10,155 bases of DNA from positions 1 to 10,155 of the forward strand of contig CADBFL010000050.1 in the NCBI GenBank assembly GCA_902793875.1. The letters are read 5' to 3'. This DNA is from an uncultured Eubacteriales bacterium (GTDB lineage Bacteria > Bacillota > Clostridia > Peptostreptococcales > Anaerovoracaceae). The position numbers and the translations under genes were made by a program. The notes below the pieces were generated by a model, which ran no database searches, was not told the origin of the DNA, and saw only the letters and a list, made by a program, of their open reading frames with translations. Position 1 is the stretch's first letter. Each line of letters opens with the position of its first letter. This document shows, piece after piece, positions 1 to 6,365 of this stretch.

Positions 1-822
1 GAGGAAGGCATCAGCGTGAACGGCGGCTGGGGCCCTGCCGAGATCCTCACTAAGAGCGGCAAGGTATGCGGAATAAAGTTCAAAAAGTGCACATCCGTCA
101 AGAACGCGGAGGGCAGGTTCGATCCTCAGTATGACGAGAATGAGACCGCAGAACTCGAGTGCACGACAGTGCTTTACTGCACGGGACAGAAGCCTGACTT
201 CGGCAAGATGCTCGAGGGCACGAAGGTCGAGATCAGCCCGAGGGGCATGATCGTCGCCGACCCTGTTACTCTCCAGACTGCAGAAGAGGACATCTTCGCC
301 GGCGGAGACATCGTGACAGGCCAGAAGTTCGCGATCGACGCCATCGGAGCAGGCAGACCTATCGCCGATTCGCTCCACAGATACGTACACAAGGATCAGG
401 GCCCTAACAGGCTGACTGTAGGACGCGATCTCAGAGAGATCATCGAGCTCGACAGAGACGATATCTCGGTAGAGAGATACGACAACATGCCTAGACAGAA
501 GCCTGGCCGCAGAGACGGAGACCCTGTCGGGACATGGCACGACCTCAGAGAGCCTCTGACAGAGATCCAGATCAGGGCCGAGGCCAACAGATGTCTCAAG
601 TGCGGAGCTACAACAGTTGATGTCAACAGATGTATCGGCTGCGGACTGTGCACCACGAAGTGCGAGTTCGATGCGATCGAGCTGCACAGGGATCACCCTC
701 TCGCTTCGAGGATGTTCTCGGCCGAAAACGGCAAGCTCATGGCCATCCTGCCATACGCTCTGCCTAGAGAGGTCAAGATCAGACTCAAGGCTACGAAGCT
801 GGGCAAGATGCTCTCGAAGTAG
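1..822 (+). CDS. FAD/NAD(P)-dependent oxidoreductase with C-terminal 4Fe-4S motif (5' partial)
   Basis: The reading frame is open from the first base of the window, so the true start lies upstream; 273 residues are visible. It is the C-terminal part of a pyridine-nucleotide-disulfide/glutamate-synthase-small-subunit-like flavoprotein. The LYCTGQKPD segment (about nt 172-198) and IFAGGDIVTG (about nt 292-321) match the second nucleotide-binding half and the FAD-contacting GGD loop of that family. Near the C-terminus a CxxC (RCLKCG, nt 589-606) is followed by CxxCxxCxxxC (CIGCGLCTTKC, nt 631-663), a standard four-cysteine 4Fe-4S ligand set. The protein probably moves electrons between NAD(P)H, FAD and an iron-sulfur partner in the cytoplasm; the exact substrate cannot be read from this fragment. 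Proline codons are mostly CCT, unlike the CCG-rich operon downstream, which may reflect high expression. It ends in TAG and is followed by an intrinsic terminator. Confidence 0.88.
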   Translation, partial: EEGISVNGGWGPAEILTKSGKVCGIKFKKCTSVKNAEGRFDPQYDENETAELECTTVLYCTGQKPDFGKMLEGTKVEISPRGMIVADPVTLQTAEEDIFAGGDIVTGQKFAIDAIGAGRPIADSLHRYVHKDQGPNRLTVGRDLREIIELDRDDISVERYDNMPRQKPGRRDGDPVGTWHDLREPLTEIQIRAEANRCLKCGATTVDVNRCIGCGLCTTKCEFDAIELHRDHPLASRMFSAENGKLMAILPYALPREVKIRLKATKLGKMLSK

Positions 823-850
823 ACATTCCGGGCACGATCATAACAACATT

Positions 851-879
851 ACAGGCACCTCAGGGTGCCTGTTTCATTT
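851..879 (+). terminator. Intrinsic (rho-independent) terminator
   Basis: A perfect 9-bp stem, ACAGGCACC (851-859) with GGTGCCTGT (864-872), closes a 4-base TCAG loop and is followed by TTCATTT. It lies 28 bases after the stop codon of the upstream oxidoreductase and should end that transcript, separating it from the next operon. The U-tract is interrupted by one C, so termination may be incomplete. Confidence 0.85.
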
Positions 880-925
880 GGGGGGGGTATCCCGTACAGT
901 TTGCCCGGGTCCGGCCTCATATTTT

Positions 926-956
926 TTGTGTATTTCAGTGACAGTTGTTGTAGAAT
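926..956 (+). promoter_or_regulatory. Candidate promoter for the four-gene operon
   Basis: TAGAAT (951-956) matches the TATAAT -10 consensus at five of six positions. TTGTGT (926-931) is a fair -35 match, with a 19-base spacer that is longer than ideal. The surroundings are locally AT-rich between GC-rich genes and lie downstream of a terminator, where a promoter is expected. An alternative is GTGACA (938-943) with a poor -10 at 961-966. The location is credible, but the exact hexamers are uncertain. Confidence 0.4.
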
Positions 957-974
957 TATTCTATGTGAATCACA
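951..974 (+). promoter_or_regulatory. Two abutting perfect palindromes, candidate operator
   Basis: TAGAAT-T-ATTCTA (951-963) is a perfect 6-bp-arm palindrome around one central base. It is followed with no gap by TGTGA-A-TCACA (964-974), a perfect 5-bp-arm palindrome. GTTGT (947-951) and ACAAC (972-976) form a further pair bracketing both. The block covers the proposed -10 element and stops two bases before the ribosome binding site, where a repressor would block transcription. No regulator gene is visible beside it, and the cognate factor is unknown. Confidence 0.4.
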
Positions 975-976
975 AC

Positions 977-982
977 GGAGGT
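977..982 (+). promoter_or_regulatory. Ribosome binding site deciding the start at 993
   Basis: GGAGGT lies 10 bases before ATG 993. The alternative in-frame GTG at 981 overlaps this motif and therefore cannot use it, so ATG 993 is the start. The flavin-binding beta strand then begins at about residue 9, normal for the family. Confidence 0.75.
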
Positions 983-992
983 GTTGTCGGAA

Positions 993-2519
993 ATGAAATA
1001 CTACAAAGACCATTATGATGTCATCGTGATCGGAGGAGCGCTCGCGGGCCTTTCTGCCGCTCTCATGCTGGCAGAGAAGGGCAAAGACGTTCTCGTGCTC
1101 GAGAGGCACAACCTGCCGGGCGGAGTCGCGACGAGCTTCGTCCGCGGCGGGATCGAGATCGAAGCGGCTCTTCACGAGATGATGTATATAGGAGATAAGG
1201 ACAACCGCCAGAAGGTCGGGAAATTCTTCGACAGGCTGGGGATAGACATAGACTGGCTCAAGGTGCCTGAGGCGTATCACGCGAGCCTGCCGGGCATCGA
1301 GGCCACGATGCATCCCGGACTTGAGACATTCTCAAAAGAGGTGGATGCGGTCGTGCCGGGTTCGTACGACAAGGTGCTCGGGCTGCTGAACCTCTGCGCG
1401 GACGTATACAGCAGCGTGAACGAACTCTCGGTAAGATCCATGAGCAAGGCGCAGATGCTGCTGAAGCATGAGGCTTTTGTGAAGACGGCGGGCTACAGCA
1501 CAAAGGAAGTGCTCGATTCCTTCGATCTTCCGCAGAAGGCGCTCGACCTGCTTGCTCCGTACTGGATATATGTGGGCAGCGGCTTCTCCGATCTGCCGTT
1601 CACCATCTACGCCGTCCTGATGGGCGAGTATGTCGGAAACGGCTCGTTCATACCGAGAAAATTCAGCCACGAGATGTCGCTGAAGATGGCCGAAAAGGCC
1701 GAAGAGATGGGCGTGCAGATCGAGTACAGGCAGCACGTCGATAAGATACTCGTAAAGGACGGAAAGGCCTGCGGCGTGAGAACGGCTCTCGGACACGAGA
1801 TATTCGCCGATTACGTAATATGCTCGGCCTACCCGAACACCGTATATACGAAGATGATAGAGCCGGCGTCCGAGGTCCCGGCAGAGGCCATAAAGATGGT
1901 CAACGCAAGAAGGCTCAGCCTCTCGGCGTATTCTGTCATCCTCATACTCGATAAGTCCGCCGAAGAGCTCGGCATAAAGGACTACAGCATATTCCGAGGC
2001 AAGACCATGGATACGGATGAGTGCTACAGAGAACTCGGCACGCTCGGACCATACAGCTACCTGACGTGCATATGCCACAATCTCGCAAATCCTGACGCTA
2101 CGCCTCCGGGGACCTGTTCGTTCTCGATCACGGTGCTGCCGAGGGTCGATGCGTGGAAGACGGTCACGGCGGATGACTATGACCGCGTAAAGCACGAGAT
2201 CGCCGATCAGCTGGTCGCGGACATGAGCGAGTATCTCGGCTTCGATCTTAAGGATCACGTGCTCGAGTGCGTCATCGAGACGCCTGTGACGGTGGCGCGC
2301 TACACGGGCATGTACAACGGTTGCATCTACGGATACGCCCACACGATGGAAGACCACATAGTGGCCCGTCTGCAGACCGCGGACGCAGAGCACTTCATAG
2401 ACCATCTGGAATTCTCCGGAGCTCATCAGATCTCGGGCGACGGGATGGGGCCTGCAGTCGTTAACGGCTGGAAGGCCGCCAAAAATGTGCTGAATACGAT
2501 GGAAAAGGAGGCGGAGTAA
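993..2519 (+). CDS. Phytoene desaturase / retinol saturase-like FAD oxidoreductase
   Basis: A 508-residue protein of the COG1233-type amine-oxidase-fold flavoenzymes (phytoene desaturases, carotenoid isomerases, retinol 13,14-saturases). The N-terminal dinucleotide-binding fold is clear: hydrophobic strand DVIVIGG, then GGALAG at residues 14-19, then the acidic residue of LVLER (E37) that binds the ribose, followed by LPGG. The middle glycine of the usual GxGxxG is alanine. The C-terminus has the family's FAD-closing segment (SGDGMGPAVVNGW, roughly residues 482-494). Length is normal for the family. Such enzymes add or remove hydrogen across double bonds of isoprenoids or other hydrophobic substrates. 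No phytoene or squalene synthase gene is visible nearby, so a carotenoid role is not supported. It is the first gene of a tight operon, with the next gene starting one base after its stop; the adjacent ferredoxin reductase is a plausible electron supplier (inference). The specific substrate is unknown. Confidence 0.85.
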   Translation: MKYYKDHYDVIVIGGALAGLSAALMLAEKGKDVLVLERHNLPGGVATSFVRGGIEIEAALHEMMYIGDKDNRQKVGKFFDRLGIDIDWLKVPEAYHASLPGIEATMHPGLETFSKEVDAVVPGSYDKVLGLLNLCADVYSSVNELSVRSMSKAQMLLKHEAFVKTAGYSTKEVLDSFDLPQKALDLLAPYWIYVGSGFSDLPFTIYAVLMGEYVGNGSFIPRKFSHEMSLKMAEKAEEMGVQIEYRQHVDKILVKDGKACGVRTALGHEIFADYVICSAYPNTVYTKMIEPASEVPAEAIKMVNARRLSLSAYSVILILDKSAEELGIKDYSIFRGKTMDTDECYRELGTLGPYSYLTCICHNLANPDATPPGTCSFSITVLPRVDAWKTVTADDYDRVKHEIADQLVADMSEYLGFDLKDHVLECVIETPVTVARYTGMYNGCIYGYAHTMEDHIVARLQTADAEHFIDHLEFSGAHQISGDGMGPAVVNGWKAAKNVLNTMEKEAE

Positions 2520-2520
2520 A

Positions 2521-3735
2521 ATGAAAGTAAAAGGATTCCTTAAGGATGTGGGAGGAGCCTCCCGCGTCACAAAGACCAGACTTGAATCGTTCGAAAACGC
2601 CTCCGACAGACCGGACATGACGGATCCCATAGCGGATGTGGCGCGTGCGTGGCATCCGGGCTGGCTGGATCTCGTCGTGTCGGAAGTGACAGATATAAGC
2701 AAGACATCGAAGGCCGTGAGGTTCAGAAGAGCCGACGGCGAGCCGATGCAGTACTTCTATGCGGGGCAGTACATGGTGCTGGACTTCCCGATCGGAGAAA
2801 GCGTGATCTCGCGGCCGTACACCGTATCCTCGGCGCCGTGCCGCGCGAGGGGCGGAGACGGCTATGTTGAGATATGCGTGAGACGCCCGAAAGAAGACGG
2901 CTTCATCGCCGACTATGTGAATGAAGAAGTAAAGCCGGGAGATACCTTCCGGGGGCTCATCGGCTGCGGACAGTTCTATTTCGAGCCTCTGCGGGACTCG
3001 CGCACGGTCGTGGCCATAGCGGGCGGAGTCGGAATCACGCCGTTTGCGTCCATGGCCGAAGAGGTCGCCGACGGAAAGCTCGACATCGACCTGACCATAC
3101 TCTACGGTTCGGTGTCTTCTGATGACATAATCATGAGAGACAGGCTCGAAGCCATAGAGAAGCGCTGCGATAAAGTGAAGGTCGTCAACATCCTTTCAGG
3201 CGACGAGCCGGGATGGAAGGGAGAGAGAGGCTTCATCGACGCCAGAAGGATAAGGAAGTATTCGCCGGCGGGAGTTGAGAACACGACATACTTCGTCTGC
3301 GGGCCGCAGGTGATGTACGGCTTCATAGAAAAGGCCTTCGACGAGCTGGATGTGCCGAAGCGCCGCCGCAGATTCGAGGTCTTCGGACAGGCGGCCGATG
3401 TGACGGCCCTCGAAGGATATCCGGAAGATATGAAGGATAAGACGGATACGGAATACGAACTCACCGTCGTGCGCGGCATCAGCGAGACCGTCATACCGGC
3501 GAAGGCCGGCGAGAGCCTCGTGACTGCGCTCGAGAGAGCGGGCATCAGGACAGAGACGGGCTGCAGGAGCGGAGAATGCGGTTTCTGCCGCACGAAGGTG
3601 CTCTCCGGCAATGTGTTCATCTCGCCAAAGAGCGAGGGATTGAGAGCCGCGGACCGCGACTTCGGTTACGTTCACGCCTGCGCGGCATATCCTCTCAGCA
3701 ATGCAAAGATAAGGATACCTATAGCACAGAAATGA
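2521..3735 (+). CDS. Ferredoxin-NAD(P) reductase fused to a C-terminal 2Fe-2S ferredoxin domain
   Basis: A 404-residue iron-sulfur flavoprotein. Residues 1-45 are an uncharacterised leader. A ferredoxin-reductase FAD-binding barrel follows, with RPYTVSS at 98-104 (the RxYS-type flavin motif). The NAD(P)-binding domain has AGGVGITP at 167-174 and VCGPQ near 259-263. A plant-type 2Fe-2S domain closes the protein, with C348, C353 and C356 in Cx4CxxC spacing and C387 as the fourth ligand. This order, FAD-NAD-2Fe-2S, is that of phenol hydroxylase/HCP-reductase-like electron-transfer reductases. It should take electrons from NAD(P)H via FAD to the 2Fe-2S centre and on to a partner, most simply the flavoenzyme encoded just upstream. 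AAGGAGG (2505-2511) lies 9 bases before ATG 2521 inside the preceding gene, supporting this start and translational coupling. Confidence 0.9.
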   Translation: MKVKGFLKDVGGASRVTKTRLESFENASDRPDMTDPIADVARAWHPGWLDLVVSEVTDISKTSKAVRFRRADGEPMQYFYAGQYMVLDFPIGESVISRPYTVSSAPCRARGGDGYVEICVRRPKEDGFIADYVNEEVKPGDTFRGLIGCGQFYFEPLRDSRTVVAIAGGVGITPFASMAEEVADGKLDIDLTILYGSVSSDDIIMRDRLEAIEKRCDKVKVVNILSGDEPGWKGERGFIDARRIRKYSPAGVENTTYFVCGPQVMYGFIEKAFDELDVPKRRRRFEVFGQAADVTALEGYPEDMKDKTDTEYELTVVRGISETVIPAKAGESLVTALERAGIRTETGCRSGECGFCRTKVLSGNVFISPKSEGLRAADRDFGYVHACAAYPLSNAKIRIPIAQK

Positions 3736-5192
3736 GCAGACACAGCATAGCATTACTGAATGACGCGTTCCCCCCGATCATAGACGGGGTCGCAAACGCG
3801 CTCTTCAATTACGCAAAGCATATAGAGAAAAGCCACGGGCGCGCCGTGGTGCTGACTCCGCAGATGCCGGGAACTGACGACAGCGTATATGATTTTCGCG
3901 TGGTCAGATATCCGAGCATAGATACCCGCGGTCTTATAGGCTACATGACCGGTTATCCGTTCTCGCCCGAGGCTGCCACTGCCATAGAGGACGAAAAGGT
4001 CGAGCTGCTGCATACGCACTGCCCGGCCACCTCGGCGCTGCTCGCGAGGAGCCTCGCGGAGGCGAAAGGACTTCCGCTCGTTCTCACCTGGCATACGAAG
4101 TACGACATAGACATAGCAAACGCGATCAAAAGCAAACTGCTCAGAGAGGGAGCGATACAGGCTCTCATGGCAAACGTCAACGCCTGCGATGAGATCTGGA
4201 CGGTGAGCGAAGGCGCCGGAGAGAACCTCAGGTCGCTCGGATATGAAGGAGATTATATCGTAATGCCTAACGGCGTGGACCTGCCGCGCGAAAAGGTCGG
4301 CGATGAGCTGGTCGCCCGGGTGACGTCCGGATACGATTTACCGGAGGGAGTGCCGTGCTTCCTGTTCATCGGCAGACTCATGTGGTATAAAGGCCTTCGC
4401 ATCATACTCGACGCGCTCAAAGAACTCGACGGAGAGGGCCTTGACTTCCGCATGGTATTCGTCGGCGGAGGCGGAGACGAGAAGGACGTCAGAAAATACA
4501 GCAGCGGGCTCGGACTCGATAAAAAGGTCATATTCACAGGTCCGGTGAAGGAAAGAGACACTCTCAGGGCCTGGTACAGCCGCGCAGGGCTCTTCCTCTT
4601 CCCGTCCACCTTCGACACGAACGGACTCGTCGTGAGAGAGGCGGCCGCGAGCGACACAGCTTCTGTCATCATCGCCGGAAGCTGCGCTGCAGAGGGCGTC
4701 ACGGACGGGCGCAACGGTTTCCTGATCGAAGAGAACGCAGCATCGCTGGCAGCGAAGCTGAGGGAACTCATGGACAGACCGGAGACCGTAAAAAAAGTCG
4801 GCGAGGGAGCCGGCGACGAGCTGTATATCTCGTGGGCGGACGCGGTAGCTAACGCGTATGAACGCTATGAAGCAGTGATCGATAATTACAAAAGAGGCCT
4901 TTACGGCAGACACGATCCGCTGAAGGGCTCGTGGATGCAGTCGCAGGGCGAGCTGATGCAGATCATCGGAGACATTGATACCGCGAGAAAGGACCTGGAT
5001 TCAAATCTCAGATCTGCGCGGAACAAGGCGATAGTGGATGTCATAACTGCGGGCTACGAGACAAGAGAGAGCATAAAGGATCTGAGAAAGGAAGCTGTCA
5101 GCGGTCTTGAGTCGCTGCTCGATGAGGTCAGCCAGAGCTTCTGGGACGGCAGGGAACGGAGCAGGAAAGGCAGGAATGGCAGAAATAAATGA
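3732..5192 (+). CDS. GT4 family glycosyltransferase with extra C-terminal helical tail
   Basis: A 486-residue GT-B fold, family 4 retaining glycosyltransferase resembling diacylglycerol glucosyl/mannosyltransferases. Visible motifs are the N-terminal LLNDAFPPIIDGVANA segment, LTWHTKYD (about 118-125), MPNGVD (178-183), FIGRLMWYKG (212-221) for nucleotide-sugar phosphate binding, and FPSTFDTNGLVVREAA (290-305). In the last motif the usual E-x7-E pair reads D295-x7-E303. From about residue 390 a charged, mostly helical tail of nearly 100 residues follows the catalytic domain and ends in a basic RSRKGRNGRNK stretch; it may bind membrane lipid head groups or a partner. ATG 3732 overlaps the preceding stop as ATGA. 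The frame is open further upstream, but that part lies inside the reductase gene and the family N-terminus begins here. It probably transfers a sugar to a lipid on the inner face of the membrane; donor and acceptor are unknown. Confidence 0.87.
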   Translation: MSRHSIALLNDAFPPIIDGVANALFNYAKHIEKSHGRAVVLTPQMPGTDDSVYDFRVVRYPSIDTRGLIGYMTGYPFSPEAATAIEDEKVELLHTHCPATSALLARSLAEAKGLPLVLTWHTKYDIDIANAIKSKLLREGAIQALMANVNACDEIWTVSEGAGENLRSLGYEGDYIVMPNGVDLPREKVGDELVARVTSGYDLPEGVPCFLFIGRLMWYKGLRIILDALKELDGEGLDFRMVFVGGGGDEKDVRKYSSGLGLDKKVIFTGPVKERDTLRAWYSRAGLFLFPSTFDTNGLVVREAAASDTASVIIAGSCAAEGVTDGRNGFLIEENAASLAAKLRELMDRPETVKKVGEGAGDELYISWADAVANAYERYEAVIDNYKRGLYGRHDPLKGSWMQSQGELMQIIGDIDTARKDLDSNLRSARNKAIVDVITAGYETRESIKDLRKEAVSGLESLLDEVSQSFWDGRERSRKGRNGRNK

Positions 5193-6301
5193 ACGAATAC
5201 ATGGAAAGAGAAAAGATAATAGTCCGCACGAGCGTGATCGGCATCATAGCCAATGTGCTGCTGGCCGCTTTCAAGGCGGCGATGGGACTTATGTCGAACT
5301 CCATCGCAGTAGTGCTCGACGCGGTAAACAACCTGTCTGACGCGATGTCTTCGATCATCACGATCATCGGAGCGAAGATAGCGGGCAAGAGGCCTGACAA
5401 GGATCATCCCCTCGGACACGGAAGGGTGGAGTACATAAGCGCGCTGATAGTAGCGGGCCTCGTGCTCTACGCCGGGATAACATCGCTGGTCGAATCGGTA
5501 AAGAAGATAATCCATCCGGTGCAGGCAAACTATTCGACTCTGTCGCTCGTCATCATCGCGGTCGCGGTCGTCGTCAAGATACTGCTCGGCCGCTATGTGA
5601 AGGCGAAGGGTGAGGAGACGGGCTCGGGAGCGCTGATCGCATCGGGCACGGACGCGCTTTCGGACGCCGCTCTTTCGGGCGCCGTACTCGTGACAGCGCT
5701 CATCTATACCTTCGGAGGCATATCTCTCGAGGCATACATGGGCGTCATCATATCCGGCTTCATCATCAAGGCCGGCATCGAGATGATAAGCGATACCGTC
5801 AGCGACATACTGGGACGGCGTGCCGATGTGGAGATGTCGAAAAAGATAAAGGCCATAGTCGTCAGCGAACCGGAAGTGCTCGGGGCGTACGATCTTTTCA
5901 TACACAATTACGGGCCGGACAGAGAGTACGCGTCCGTCCATGTCGAGCTGCCTGATAAAATGACGGTGGACGAGGTCGATGTCCTTACGCGGAGGCTGAC
6001 GGACAGGGTGTACAGGGAGACCGGCGTCATCCTGACGGGAGTCGGCGTGTATTCGCGCAATACCGACGACAGGGTCGCAGAAATCAGGGAAGATATAGAG
6101 AAGATCGTTCTTGCGCATGAGTGGGCGCTTCAGATGCACGGATTCTATCTGGACGAGGAGAAGAAGGTGATACGCTTCGATGTGGTCATGAGCTTCGACA
6201 TCCCTCACAGCGAGGGCATAAAGAAGATCAGCGAAGAGATAAAGGCGAAGTACCCGGACTATGAACCGCTTGTGGTCCCGGATATAGATATCTCGGACTA
6301 A
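5189..6301 (+). CDS. Cation diffusion facilitator (CDF) metal transporter with enlarged cytoplasmic domain
   Basis: A 370-residue CDF-family divalent-metal/proton antiporter of the cytoplasmic membrane. Six membrane segments lie near residues 12-33, 36-61, 83-101, 115-136, 151-176 and 182-200. TM2 carries SNSIAVVLDAVNNLSDA with N47-x3-D51, and TM5 carries GTDALSDA with D155-x3-D159. This N/D plus D/D metal site resembles the Mn-exporting Gram-positive CDF group (MntE, MneP/MneS-like), so Mn(II) or Fe(II) export is more likely than Zn(II), but selectivity is inferred. HPLGHGR (about 73-79) is the conserved TM2-TM3 loop. The cytoplasmic part after residue 205 is about twice the usual size and seems to contain two similar beta-alpha-beta-beta units (about 214-290 and 291-370). 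ATG 5189 overlaps the previous stop as ATGA. It is the last gene of the operon; no convincing terminator follows. Confidence 0.9.
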   Translation: MNEYMEREKIIVRTSVIGIIANVLLAAFKAAMGLMSNSIAVVLDAVNNLSDAMSSIITIIGAKIAGKRPDKDHPLGHGRVEYISALIVAGLVLYAGITSLVESVKKIIHPVQANYSTLSLVIIAVAVVVKILLGRYVKAKGEETGSGALIASGTDALSDAALSGAVLVTALIYTFGGISLEAYMGVIISGFIIKAGIEMISDTVSDILGRRADVEMSKKIKAIVVSEPEVLGAYDLFIHNYGPDREYASVHVELPDKMTVDEVDVLTRRLTDRVYRETGVILTGVGVYSRNTDDRVAEIREDIEKIVLAHEWALQMHGFYLDEEKKVIRFDVVMSFDIPHSEGIKKISEEIKAKYPDYEPLVVPDIDISD

Positions 6302-6310
6302 AGTCCACTA

Positions 6311-6342
6311 TTAGGGTGTTTATACAATCTTTGTATTCCTAA
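6311..6342 (+). promoter_or_regulatory. Interrupted inverted repeat between CDF gene and c-di-GMP gene
   Basis: TTAGG (6311-6315) pairs with CCTAA (6338-6342), and inside it ATACAA (6322-6327) pairs with TTGTAT (6331-6336) around a TCT loop. The two stems are separated by an asymmetric bulge (6 bases against 1). The inner stem is AT-rich and no T-run follows, so it is a poor terminator. It could be a protein-binding dyad or part of the 5' leader RNA of the next gene. Confidence 0.3.
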
Positions 6343-6344
6343 CT

Positions 6345-6365
6345 ATAAGAGAGGTGTTCTCTTAT
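6345..6365 (+). promoter_or_regulatory. Hairpin spanning ribosome binding site and start codon of the GGDEF-EAL gene
   Basis: ATAAGAGA (6345-6352) is the exact reverse complement of TCTCTTAT (6358-6365), with a 5-base GGTGT loop. The ribosome binding sequence GAGGTG (6351-6356) is shared between the 5' arm and loop, and the first two bases of ATG 6364 lie in the 3' arm. If formed in mRNA, this stem would limit access to the start codon. The pairing is plain in the sequence; a regulatory role is inference. Confidence 0.5.

Noticed and set aside
16..18. GTG 16 as the true start of the first gene
   Set aside because: The frame is open to base 1 and the visible part begins mid-domain in a much longer protein family.
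964..974. CRP-type binding site (TGTGA/TCACA)
   Set aside because: CRP needs six bases between these arms; here there is one.
981..992. GTG 981 as the start of the desaturase-like gene
   Set aside because: It overlaps the GGAGGT ribosome binding site; ATG 993 has correct spacing and fits the family N-terminus.
1332..2702. Long open frame (456 codons) on the minus strand
   Set aside because: It mirrors the clearly coding desaturase-like gene; its translation has no recognisable domain and is a by-product of GC-rich codon use. The same holds for the 384-codon minus-strand frame at 5054-6208.
3576..3731. Upstream in-frame extension of the glycosyltransferase
   Set aside because: It lies wholly inside the 2Fe-2S domain of the reductase gene in another frame, and the glycosyltransferase homology begins at ATG 3732.
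6311..6342. Terminator of the four-gene operon
   Set aside because: The stem is AT-rich and bulged and is not followed by a T-run.
6298..6350. Promoter for the c-di-GMP gene
   Set aside because: TACAAT (6323-6328) resembles a -10 element but no acceptable -35 is found at 16-18 bases, and the sequence also belongs to an inverted repeat.
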